Assembly (NCBI RefSeq): GCF_017742245.1
Contig: NZ_JAGHKO010000005.1
Coordinates: forward strand, 310,001-374,000
Source: Niastella soli
GTDB taxonomy: Bacteria; Bacteroidota; Bacteroidia; Chitinophagales; Chitinophagaceae
Direction: 5' to 3'
DNA length: 64,000 nt
The notes beneath the pieces are model-generated. The model was not told where the DNA came from. It saw only the letters and a list, made by a program, of their open reading frames with translations, and searched no databases. Of the stretch, positions 34,950 to 43,600 are shown in pieces. Within the stretch, counting starts at the first letter, position 1, and each line of letters opens with the position of its first letter. The translations under genes were made by a program, and so were the position numbers.

Positions 34950-35456
34950 TTACGCGTAAATATTTTTTGATTTGATCTTGTTCGAGATCAGTAAAACGCC
35001 GGCCCCGGCAATAACTATGAAAAACCCATTGAACACAATATGCTGCTCCCACGACAGATACTCCAGCACCCCCCCGCAGGAACACGGTATGTAATAACTG
35101 AAGTTCAACATGATCAGCAGGTAAGCGGTAAATAAACTCATCAAAAAGAAGGCGGCATATAACCCAATAAGCCGGGTCCGTTTTATGGCCAGTAAAAAAG
35201 CAATTACTATTTCAGCGCCTGGAATACTCCAGGCAACCAGTTTGTAATAAGAAGTAATAAATGGAGATTTACTTAGTTGAACGGAAAAACGCTCATATGC
35301 AGAGAGCTTGCTTAACGAAGAATAGATGAACAGGATGATCAACAATGAACAAATGATCTCCACGATCATGTTTTTGCTTAACCAGGAAAAAATACTCCGT
35401 TTTTGAAAAATAGTTTCCCTGGTCAAGTACCCGCTACTTAACAGTTCCTTTTTCAT
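34950..35456 (-). CDS. MauE/DoxX-family redox-associated membrane protein
   Basis: A 168-aa product from the ATG at 35456; a TTG 45 nt upstream is not needed. It has four or five hydrophobic helices. Between the third and fourth is IPCSCGGVLEYLSWEQHIVFN, the CxC-GG-LEWLSW-type block typical of MauE-like proteins of Bacteroidota. MauE is needed for disulfide formation in methylamine dehydrogenase; relatives are thought to move electrons from thiols to quinones. Here it lies upstream of a small four-cysteine secreted peptide, the likely object of such chemistry (inference). Confidence 0.85.
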   Translation of the reverse strand: MKKELLSSGYLTRETIFQKRSIFSWLSKNMIVEIICSLLIILFIYSSLSKLSAYERFSVQLSKSPFITSYYKLVAWSIPGAEIVIAFLLAIKRTRLIGLYAAFFLMSLFTAYLLIMLNFSYYIPCSCGGVLEYLSWEQHIVFNGFFIVIAGAGVLLISNKIKSKNIYA

Positions 35457-35645
35457 TGAAATATATGTATTATGGTTAAAGGGTACCGTGCTTTCTTGCA
35501 AAGAAGGCTTTTACAGACGCAGGTTTATAACAGCTGAAAGGAGTGTGAAAGGACTGGTTATTCCCAGTACTTCGTGCAAGTTAAGGCCTGAAGATTGGCG
35601 AATCCGGTTAAATTCCTGGCAAATCCGGTTTTTCTTTTATGACGG

Positions 35646-36008
35646 CTAAAGGAAGAGGGCGTGGAGTTTGTTGCCTAAAAATTTCTTTCGCCATTCCATA
35701 GGCGGCATGCCGGTTGTTTTTTTAAACTGTTTTACCAGGTTACTTACGTCGTATCCTACTTTAAATGCTACCACTTTTACCGGTTCATCGGTTGTTTCCA
35801 ACATCTCTTTTGCTTTCTCAATACGCACGCCAATCAGGTAGTCGTTGATGGTGATATTATTTACTAATTTAAACGCTTTACGCAATTTGCTTTCATTGGT
35901 GTTTACCCGCCGGGCCAGCTCCGCCTGGGTATTAACGCTTCTGTATTCTTTTTCGAGGATGACTTTTACTTGCGCAATCTTGTGCAGGTCATTGTTTGAT
36001 AACTTCAT
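35646..36008 (-). CDS. AraC-type HTH protein, DNA-binding domain only
   Basis: A 120-aa protein that is essentially one AraC/XylS double helix-turn-helix: first HTH QAELARRVNTNESKLRKAFK, second HTH VKVVAFKVGYDVSNLVKQFKKTTG followed by MPPMEWRKK. No sensor or cupin domain is present. It lies 189 bp upstream of the MauE-like gene on the same strand and is the obvious candidate regulator of the peptide cluster. Confidence 0.85.
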   Translation of the reverse strand: MKLSNNDLHKIAQVKVILEKEYRSVNTQAELARRVNTNESKLRKAFKLVNNITINDYLIGVRIEKAKEMLETTDEPVKVVAFKVGYDVSNLVKQFKKTTGMPPMEWRKKFLGNKLHALFL

Positions 36009-36111
36009 GGTAAGGTTTGATTTTATGTGGTGAACAAATGTAACTTGTTTTAACAGTACATTTAATATTTAAATATTGCGCATATAATGTTAATAGCGTT
36101 ATACGTTATAG

Positions 36112-36759
36112 TTAGTAAATTGATTGTTTGTATGTTATCGATGACTTATGCTGATCTTTGACACAACGAACAGATAAACCGTAATATTCTTCATATTTGT
36201 TTCGTTGCACATCGGCCAGGGCACTGAACAGGCGCGGGCTCCAATTATACATTTCAAAGCTTCTGTTAGTTGACCACCAATAGCCATTGAAGCCTGCCGT
36301 ATGATAACTGCCATCGCCATAAAATCGATACCCGCCCAATGCAGGCTGTTTGAATTTGTTTGCAGACGCGGTGTCTTTTTCCAGCCAGCTTATTAAGCAG
36401 TTGAGCTCTTCATCGGAAGGTATGTGCCAGCCTTCAGGCGCGATGTTTCGTTGGTCGTTGATGGCGTGCCAGTTGTATAACCGGCCATAAGCGTGAACCA
36501 GACTGGTGTCGTTGTTGTAATTGCAATACGCACCTTGTGTGCTGGCGCTCCAGGTGGTATTGTCTGTCAGGGGAGGGATGGGATCGCCATTGCGGTAATG
36601 GGTTACCTGTAGGTTTTGGGCCATCCATACTTTATTGCCAATGGTAACAGTAGTGTAGCTGTTGCCATCTATGTCGGTTACATAGTCGCGGGAAACACTG
36701 TTATCGCAACCCATAAACAGCAAAGAAATACATAAAAGATAGTTGATCCTTTTTCTCAT
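36112..36759 (-). CDS. FISUMP-domain lipoprotein
   Basis: A 215-aa lipoprotein (signal ends LLFMGC, Cys 19). The mature part is a single Fibrobacter succinogenes major paralogous (FISUMP) domain: VTIGNKVWMAQNLQVTHYRNG, YGRLYNWHAI, APEGWHIPSDEELNCLISWL, GYWWSTN and GLSVRCVKD. Such proteins are surface-exposed and of unknown function. It lies 1 bp after the next gene's stop on the same strand, so the two are probably co-translated. Confidence 0.88.
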   Translation of the reverse strand: MRKRINYLLCISLLFMGCDNSVSRDYVTDIDGNSYTTVTIGNKVWMAQNLQVTHYRNGDPIPPLTDNTTWSASTQGAYCNYNNDTSLVHAYGRLYNWHAINDQRNIAPEGWHIPSDEELNCLISWLEKDTASANKFKQPALGGYRFYGDGSYHTAGFNGYWWSTNRSFEMYNWSPRLFSALADVQRNKYEEYYGLSVRCVKDQHKSSITYKQSIY

Positions 36760-36760
36760 C

Positions 36761-37327
36761 TTATTTCATATAAAATGTTTGGAGGCTGTCGTTCTGCCAG
36801 TAATAAATGCGTGTCCGTATTTCCAGTTCCATCAGGACAAAGCCATTCGATTGTAATACCAGCGATTGTATATGCGGCAATACTACATCTATTTGGGCCG
36901 GCGGCGCCACCGCCACGCCTGTTTCCAATTGGTGTTCGCCATTATTATTTGTAGTGTGAATATCATCAATAATATAATGAGTGAATGAGTTCGTTGTGGC
37001 GCCCATACAGATCACCAGCTTATACTGAGCATTGTTTTTCAGCCACACAGCATAATCTGCCAACTGGTCGTCATTGATGTCGGTCCTTGCCCAACAGGGG
37101 TTGTAACTGCTGTCGTAAAATGACCACCACGTAGTACTAAAATCAGATTTCTCCACAACACGCCATTGCGGAAAGGTGGATTTAAAATAGTCTGTTAGTG
37201 GTTGAGGCAAATGAGCAGGGGCGGGTGTTGTATAGTTTGGAATAGTAGCGGCCAGGGAGTTTTGTGTAATGGGTTGTTTACAGGCAGGGATAAGACTAAT
37301 GAGAATTATCCAAAAGAATCGGACCAT
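36761..37327 (-). CDS. Lipoprotein of unknown function
   Basis: A 188-aa product from the ATG at 37327, where the signal VRFFWIILISLIPAC gives a lipobox with Cys near 16. The mature part contains SWRTDINDDQLADYAVWLK-like features (observed: ARTDINDDQLADYAVWLK), which resemble a calcium-binding-type DxNxDxxxD loop (DINDDQLAD) of a VCBS-like protein. No enzyme is recognised. It is directly upstream of the FISUMP lipoprotein. Confidence 0.65.
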   Translation of the reverse strand: MVRFFWIILISLIPACKQPITQNSLAATIPNYTTPAPAHLPQPLTDYFKSTFPQWRVVEKSDFSTTWWSFYDSSYNPCWARTDINDDQLADYAVWLKNNAQYKLVICMGATTNSFTHYIIDDIHTTNNNGEHQLETGVAVAPPAQIDVVLPHIQSLVLQSNGFVLMELEIRTRIYYWQNDSLQTFYMK

Positions 37328-37433
37328 ACAATCGATTATTATAGCATGAACCACATAAGCACGATAGCACGCATATGGTTTCTTCAGGGGTGAATCGTAT
37401 GTGTAATATGTGCCTATGTGGTTGTGTAATTAA

Positions 37434-37908
37434 TTACCAGGAGCCATTGGCTGCCGTATACACCTGGCCATTGACTGCTGTACGGCAGTTGGAAGTGCGC
37501 ACGTGCTGCACATTGGGATGGCCGTTTGATACAGTGCCGGCATTAACCCGGGTATTAGACGCATCTTCCAGGAAAATGCCATGGCTGGTTGAATTGGCAA
37601 TATCAACAGTGCTTACCGTAGTGCCATTGCTGCCAGTGACGCTGAAGAAGCCTCTGCCACTGTTGCGGGAGTATACCTTGGTGCAGGTTACATTGGGCCC
37701 ATTGCTGTTGGCCACGCGGAAGGTTGCATAACCTCCACCATTGTTGTTATAGCTTCCGGTAACCGTACCTACGGAACCGTTCTTTGACTGGTTCTGTTCC
37801 CTGGTCCTGTTCTGGTTTTTGTTCAACTTGTTTGTTACAACCAGCGGCAGCAAGCATAGCCGCGGTTGCCATGCATCCAAGCAATGCAAGCGTTCGTGTT
37901 TTTTTCAT
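37434..37908 (-). pseudogene. Frameshifted small lipoprotein gene
   Basis: The ATG at 37908 opens a clear lipoprotein signal (KKTRTLALLGCMATAAMLAAAGC), but that frame stops after about 56 codons. The +1 frame continues with a 115-residue glycine/asparagine/serine-rich domain (GTVTGSYNNNGGGYATFR, CTKVYSRNSGRGFFSVTGSNGT, HGIFLEDASNT) to the stop at 37434. Neither frame alone makes sense: one has a signal without a body, the other a body without a signal. The shift must lie between about 37760 and 37840, in A-rich sequence with repeated GAACCAG words. A sequencing indel, a recent mutation or a programmed shift are all possible. Confidence 0.7.
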
Positions 37909-37931
37909 AAAAGCAATCGGTTTAATTAATG

Positions 37932-37955
37932 GTGCCTACTCTTAAAGATTTTCGG
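37932..37955 (-). promoter_or_regulatory. Leader motif shared with 34914-34939
   Basis: GTGCCTACTCT and AGATTTTCGG separated by 3 nt, 24 nt upstream of the frameshifted lipoprotein gene. It matches the motif before the small cysteine peptide gene in both blocks. Confidence 0.4.
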
Positions 37956-38188
37956 CTTCGTCTGTGGATACTATTTGCAAATATTTTCCAGTAAACTAAA
38001 TGTAAGTTATAGGGTAGTTACAAAGCAACCCGTACCATCCTGTTAGGGTTGCTAATCAAATCGTGTGTGCATGGTGTATAGACGAATACGTATTATATTT
38101 AAATGTGAAAACGACATGTTTTGCAAAAAAAGGGCAGGCCGGGTAACCGGAAGGATTTATAAAAGCGGTTGTTGATTGGCTGCGTAGG

Positions 38189-38208
38189 GGCCGGAAACCG
38201 GCCTTTTT
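38189..38208 (+). terminator. Orphan intrinsic terminator
   Basis: GGCCGG and CCGGCC around an AAA loop (38189-38203), followed by TTTTT. No plus-strand coding sequence precedes it for more than 4 kb, so it may end a small RNA starting near 38100. Confidence 0.55.
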
Positions 38209-38217
38209 ACCCGTTTT

Positions 38218-38245
38218 TTTGCCTCATCCCCATTTGTTATATTTG
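38218..38245 (+). promoter_or_regulatory. Bacteroidota-type promoter
   Basis: TTTG at 38218-38221, a 16-nt spacer and TATATTTG at 38238-38245, a perfect TAnnTTTG box. It is 33 nt before the lipoprotein start; the spacer is slightly short. Confidence 0.6.
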
Positions 38246-38277
38246 TATAGTACGTTAACCCCAAAACACTGTCTTAT

Positions 38278-38760
38278 ATGGCCAGCCTGTTTAATAGCCG
38301 AACATCCCTCCTGAATTGCTTTCTGGTTATTCTATTGCTGTTAGGAAATCTTGGTTGTGAAAAGGAATTGTCCAAGGATACCCTCGGTTCGGGTGGCATA
38401 CCCGGGGGTGGCGGTGGCGGCGGCAACAATTCCACCGGATCGGCGGTGTTTAACCTGGTGCCCGCTGGTAACAGTTGTACCGATGCAGTGGTAACAGGGT
38501 TTATTGAAGCTGGTACAATTCTGGGCACTGATGCGCTGTTAACCGTTACGGTAAATGTTACAACAGTTGGCGACTGGACCTATTCAACCGCGAGTAAAGA
38601 TGGGTTTTCATTTGTAGGTACGGGTTTTTTCACAAACACTGGTGCTCAGGTAATTACCCTTCAGGCGGTTGGTAAGCCTATTCTTGCGGGGATCTTCCCT
38701 TTTAACCTTACATTTGGCAACAGCCCCTGTTCGGTGGCCGTAGTGGTAACGAAACCCTAA
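38278..38760 (+). CDS. Small lipoprotein of unknown function
   Basis: A 160-aa lipoprotein: the signal ends in LLLGNLGC (Cys 27), followed by a Gly-rich linker (PGGGGGGGNN) and an Ig-like beta domain of about 105 aa (FNLVPAGNSCTDAVVTGFIEAGT, GDWTYSTASKDGFSFVGTGFF, SPCSVAVVVTKP). Two cysteines could form a disulfide. It resembles unnamed Chitinophagaceae surface lipoproteins and has its own promoter. Confidence 0.7.
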   Translation: MASLFNSRTSLLNCFLVILLLLGNLGCEKELSKDTLGSGGIPGGGGGGGNNSTGSAVFNLVPAGNSCTDAVVTGFIEAGTILGTDALLTVTVNVTTVGDWTYSTASKDGFSFVGTGFFTNTGAQVITLQAVGKPILAGIFPFNLTFGNSPCSVAVVVTKP

Positions 38761-38823
38761 GACGGTTTACCCCCGCAAATCCTCCAATCAGTAAAAAGTA
38801 CCATAAAACCCATAAAAATCACC

Positions 38824-38853
38824 CTTGGCGCTGGTAGGTCTTTTATAGCTTTG
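38824..38853 (+). promoter_or_regulatory. Bacteroidota-type promoter for AraC gene
   Basis: TTG at 38825-38827, an 18-nt spacer and a perfect TAGCTTTG box at 38846-38853, ending 17 nt before the ATG at 38871. Confidence 0.6.
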
Positions 38854-38870
38854 TGTCATAACTAAAGGCC

Positions 38871-39755
38871 ATGTCACACCAGCAGCTGCCAGTTTACAGT
38901 ATCCATAATTTAAAGGAGTCGCGGTTTTCGCCGAAAGACTTCATGGCAGATCACTTTCCCCATTATCTGGAAGAACATAAAGACCTGCGGTTTCCGCATA
39001 AGCATTCTTTTTATCAACTTGTTTATTTCGCAGGCGGCGGGGGGAGTCATTCCATAGATTTTGTTCATTTTCCGGTTGAAGCTGGTCAGCTGTATTTTAT
39101 GGTGCCTGGCCAGGTGCACAGCTGGGACTTTGAAGGACAGCCCGAAGGCTTTATCGTGAATTTTTCAGAACAGTACCTCAGCGATTTTTTGGCCAATCCC
39201 CGATACCTGGACCAATTCAATTTCTTTTCCGGCATTGTTCAGGAACAGGTGATCGTATTACCTGAAGGGGTACGGCCAGCCCTGGAGGGTTTACTGGAAA
39301 GGATCGTGCGGGAAGGGAATTCAGAAGCTGTATTAAAGGATGATATGGTAAGGACCATTCTGGTCCAATTGTTCATTCTGGTTAGTCGGCATGCTGGTTC
39401 AGAAACTGCCAAACAAACTACTAATTATAACACTGTGGTGTTACGCAACTTTCAAAAGTTGATCGATCTGCACTATAAAGAAAAGAAGCTGACGAAGGAT
39501 TATGCCGCGATGTTATACATAACGCCCAATCACCTGAATGCGCTTTGCAAAGATGTGACCGGCCGTTCTGCCGGGGAATTGATCCGGGACAGGGTATTGC
39601 TGGAGGCAAAGCGGTTACTCGTAAATGCCCGGCTCAGTATTGCCCAAATAGCTACAGAACTGCAGTTTATGGACAATTCCTACTTTTCAAAGTTCTTTAA
39701 AAAGTATGAGGGGGTAACGCCGGAAATATTCAGAAAACAACATGTAAAAAGTTAG
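38871..39755 (+). CDS. AraC-family transcriptional regulator with cupin domain
   Basis: A 294-aa regulator. An N-terminal cupin-like sensor (about 20-130; FPHKHSFYQLVYFAGGGGSHSIDF, MVPGQVHSWDFEG) is followed by an AraC HTH pair (about 190-292; YAAMLYITPNHLNALCKDVTGRS and SIAQIATELQFMDNSYFSKFFKKYEGVTPEIFRK). It is followed after 3 bp by a DUF983 gene, so the two are translationally coupled, although the functional link is unclear. Confidence 0.92.
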   Translation: MSHQQLPVYSIHNLKESRFSPKDFMADHFPHYLEEHKDLRFPHKHSFYQLVYFAGGGGSHSIDFVHFPVEAGQLYFMVPGQVHSWDFEGQPEGFIVNFSEQYLSDFLANPRYLDQFNFFSGIVQEQVIVLPEGVRPALEGLLERIVREGNSEAVLKDDMVRTILVQLFILVSRHAGSETAKQTTNYNTVVLRNFQKLIDLHYKEKKLTKDYAAMLYITPNHLNALCKDVTGRSAGELIRDRVLLEAKRLLVNARLSIAQIATELQFMDNSYFSKFFKKYEGVTPEIFRKQHVKS

Positions 39756-39758
39756 TAT

Positions 39759-40229
39759 ATGGAAGCAACTATAAACATCGAAACAGCAGATAAGAAGCCC
39801 AGTATCTTCAATCTGTTTAAATGCAAATGTCCCCGGTGCAGAAGGGGTGATATGTTTGAGCACAAAAATCCCTATGCATTGAAGACAACGATGAAAATGA
39901 ACAAAGTGTGCCCTGTTTGCGGGCAGCCCTTAAATATAGAGGTAGGTTTTTATTATGGATCGAGCTATGTAAGTTATGCGGTGTCGATAGCGTTGAGTGC
40001 GGCCACTTTTATAGCCTGGTGGGTGATCATTGGATTTTCTCTCAATGATAACCGGTTCTTTTACTGGCTCATTTTTAATTCGGTGTTTCTTATTGCCGCA
40101 CAACCCTACATAATGCGTTTGGCAAGGACCGGTTGGCTGTTGTTCTTTGTAAGGTACGATAATAACTGGAGAACCCCGCCAGCACAACAATTGGAAAGAA
40201 TGAACGAGGAACAGGAAAAGAACTGGTGA
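39759..40229 (+). CDS. DUF983 family membrane protein
   Basis: A 156-aa protein. Zinc-ribbon-like cysteine pairs CKCPRCRRG and CPVCGQ (residues about 23-57) precede two or three membrane helices (about 70-95 and 102-118). The pattern is typical of DUF983 proteins of Bacteroidota, often near cytochrome oxidase or stress genes, function unknown. It converges with the response regulator gene, leaving a 5-bp gap. Confidence 0.85.
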   Translation: MEATINIETADKKPSIFNLFKCKCPRCRRGDMFEHKNPYALKTTMKMNKVCPVCGQPLNIEVGFYYGSSYVSYAVSIALSAATFIAWWVIIGFSLNDNRFFYWLIFNSVFLIAAQPYIMRLARTGWLLFFVRYDNNWRTPPAQQLERMNEEQEKNW

Positions 40230-40234
40230 AGGGG

Positions 40235-40681
40235 TTAACTAAAACACTCCAATTGGCGTTGGCCTTCGTTTCTTGCTATGCTGCCAAAACAATTGGCCTG
40301 TACGTTTTCCGTGATCAGTGAAAGCGTTTTGTTAAGTGTTGCAAAGTCATCTGGCTTTATAAAATAACATTTGGCGCCAGCTTCCCGGGCTCGTTGTATG
40401 TCTTTTTCGTTGGAAGAGGTAGTATAAATGATAACCGGGATATGTTTTAGCGATATGTCCTGCTTAAGTTGCGTGATGCATTCCCAGCCATCCATTACAG
40501 GCATGTTCAGGTCAAGAAAGATCAGGTCGGCTGTGGTGGAGAAGGTCTTTAAATGTTGAATAGCCTCTGATCCGTTTTTAAAGCAGTGCAAATGTATAGC
40601 TGGCGCAACGTTGTGCAACGCCAGCGTAAACAATTCACGGTCGTCAGAGTCGTCATCAACCAGGATATAAGTTTTATTCAT
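40235..40681 (-). CDS. Single-domain response regulator (CheY-like)
   Basis: A 148-aa protein from the ATG at 40681; a longer frame to 40777 would run into the kinase gene. It is a receiver domain only: the acidic pair DDDSDD near 8, phosphorylation Asp in LIFLDLNMPVMDG near 62, switch TTSS near 92 and Lys in YFIKPDDF near 114. It starts 4 bp after the stop of the hybrid kinase on the same strand and is its probable output or phosphotransfer partner. Confidence 0.92.
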   Translation of the reverse strand: MNKTYILVDDDSDDRELFTLALHNVAPAIHLHCFKNGSEAIQHLKTFSTTADLIFLDLNMPVMDGWECITQLKQDISLKHIPVIIYTTSSNEKDIQRAREAGAKCYFIKPDDFATLNKTLSLITENVQANCFGSIARNEGQRQLECFS

Positions 40682-40685
40682 GTAA

Positions 40686-43600
40686 CTATATATTCTTGTT
40701 ATTTTGGACCAGTGGCAGCGTAATATGAAAAACAGATCCATGCCCCTGTTTACTAACGGCTGTGATTTTTCCACCATGGCGTTCTACTATCTTTTTGCAA
40801 AGCGCCAGGCCCAGGCCGGTCCCTTCATATTCATCTTTTGCATGGAGTCGTGTAAACGGATTAAAGATCATTTCTGTGTTTTGGGAGCCAAAGCCTATTC
40901 CGTTATCAGCTATATGTAAGGTTACTGTATTTTTTTCGGGATGTGAGGTGGAGGAAATTTCTATCAATGGAGGTATATTGGCCTTCGAGAACTTCAATGA
41001 ATTATTGATCAGGTTGTAAAACAGCTGGTATAACAGAATGTCTATGCCCTCCACCATTGGAATGGGTGAAACCTGTATTTCGCCATGTTTTTCCTGTAAC
41101 AACAGCTCCAGTTCTTTTTCCACTCCTTTAAGCACTTCATTCAGGTCAACAGGCGCTGAAGTTACACTGATATGATTGCTGATTGATGAATATTGAAGAA
41201 CCCCTTCTATCATGGCTTTCATTCTGTCAGCGCAAGAATGAACTTTTTGCAGATAAGATTTACCGGCTGGTGGAAGAGAATTGCCAAACTGGGTCTCCAG
41301 CAGGTTGCTGAATACCTTGATTTTTCTAACAGGTTCCTTCAGGTCATGGCTGGCAACATGTGCAAATTGTTGCAGGTCTTCATTTGATCTTTCCAGTTCC
41401 CTTGTTCGTTCTTTAACCAGTTTTTCCAGGTTTTCGGAAAGCATTTTATATTTTGCTTCGCTTTCCATGAGCCGGTTCTTGGCTTTCACCTGTTTGGTAA
41501 CATCAACCGCATGCACCAGTATGCCCTCCACTTCATTCTTGTTGTTGTGGATGGGTTGGTAAACAAAATTAAAGTACACGTCCTTCAGGATGCCACTGCC
41601 TTCCTGATCGAGCCGGGCCAGTACCTCATTACCATAAAATGGTTTGCCGGTCCTGTACACTTCGTCAAGGATCTCTACAAAACCCTGGTCAACAATTTCT
41701 GGCAATGCCTCGCGAATGGGTTTGCCCAGGATGGACCGTTCTTTCCCAATGACCTGGTAATAGATGGGGTTCGATAATTCGAACACATGATCGGGCCCGC
41801 GAAGTACTGCAATGGAAGCCGGGGCCTGCATAAATAATTCGTATAAACGACGTTCAGTTTCGCGGCTGGTATGGTGTGATGAAATAATAGAGGAGGCGCG
41901 TGCAAGCAGTTCGTTGGCATTAAAAGGCTTCACCAGGTAATCATCTACACCTGCTTCAATACAGGCGAGCCGCGTCTGTTCGTCGGCACGGGCCGATAAG
42001 AGGATGACCGGTACGCGGGCAGTATCAGGGTTGCTTTTTAGTTTTTTCAGCAGTTCAAATCCATCCATGCCCGGCATCATGAAGTCAGTGATCAGTAGAT
42101 CAGTTGGGGCTTTATATATGGCCTGTAATGCTGATTTCGCATCAGGCACGCATACTACTTCGAAGCGGGCAGATAACAACCGGTGAATATAACTCCGCAT
42201 GTCGGTATTATCGTCTGTTACTACGATCCGGGGTTTTCTTTCTATGTCTGCATTGTCAGGCGCTGTTGCCTGTTCTGATAGCGTTTCAAAATCAGCCACC
42301 CATTGTTCGGCTTCCTGAACATAGGCTTCGAAATCGGCCAAACGGCTTTCAGCTGCTACTTGTTGTATTTGATCGGCAGGCAAATGACGATTGCCTTTGG
42401 GAATAGAAACCGTAAAGGTGGTACCCTGGTTTAACTGGCTTTGGACCTCAACCGATCCGCCATGTAATTTCACCAACTCATGTACCAGTGACAGGCCAAT
42501 GCCTGATCCTTCAATGGAGCGTGACCTGCTGCCTTCCACCCGTTTGAACCGCGTAAAAATAGAATCCAGGTTTTGTGCAGCTATACCAATGCCAGTGTCG
42601 GAAACAATTAAAAAAGCATGGTGTGTGTCCTCTTTCACTTCAACCCTGATCTCGCCTTCGAATGTAAATTTAAAGGCATTGGATATCAGGTTAAAAACGA
42701 TCTTTTCCCACATCCCAGGGTCAACAAATATTTTTTCATTTGTAGGCGGAACAACAACGGTAAATTTTATTCCAGCCTTTTCTATGGCCGACCGGAAGTT
42801 GCTGGCCAGTTCCATCGTAAAATAGGCCAGGTGGGTGGGGAAGAAGGTTGCCTCAGAACGGCCCGCTTCAATGCGTGAAAAATCAAGCAGGGCGTTCACC
42901 AGTTTTTGTAACCGGATGCCATTGCGATACACCATATTGATGATATCTCTGTAAGGGGATGCCTGTTTGTCGTTCATCAACTCCTGAAGGGGGCCAAGCA
43001 TCAATGTTAAAGGTGTTCTTAATTCGTGCGATACATTACTAAAGAAGATGGTTTTCGCGCGATCGATCGCTGCCAGTGATTCGGCTTTTTTCCGTTCAAG
43101 ATCATATACTTCTGCATTGGCGATGGCCGAAGCAATGTGGTTCGTGATGAGCTCGGTAAAGCTGCAATAATTTTCATCATACAATCGCATGGGGTTCAAT
43201 CCGATTATAAGAAAACCCCGGGGTTTGGAATGCCCGGCAACTAAAAGGGGCAATACAACGCTTTTATGGGTTGAAGCAGCATTCTCTACTATCGCATGTT
43301 TTCCGGTTTCCATTACGGTGGCGAATGGCCAAACAGAATCTTTAAGTTTATACGATTTACGAGCCAGGTTTTCGTTTCCGGTTAAGCCGGTATAAGCAAC
43401 CCGTTCAATACTTTTATTTGTTTCATCAACCAGATAGATCAATGAAAAAGTGATATCCTTCCGGTTCGTGTCCAATGCCTCCATGGCCAGGATGCAGGCG
43501 CCTTTTGCGGTGCGGGCATGTAAGGTTTTAGCGGCCAGTTCTTTTAATAATAACAATTGTCTTTCGTTGATCACCTGTTGCGAGGTTTCAGTTACTGTTA

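Larger units (their letters stand above)
37909..38277. other. Divergent intergenic region
   Basis: A 369-bp interval holding the leader motif 37932-37955, a plus-strand terminator hairpin with no plus-strand gene before it (38189-38208), and the promoter of the gene at 38278. Confidence 0.6.
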
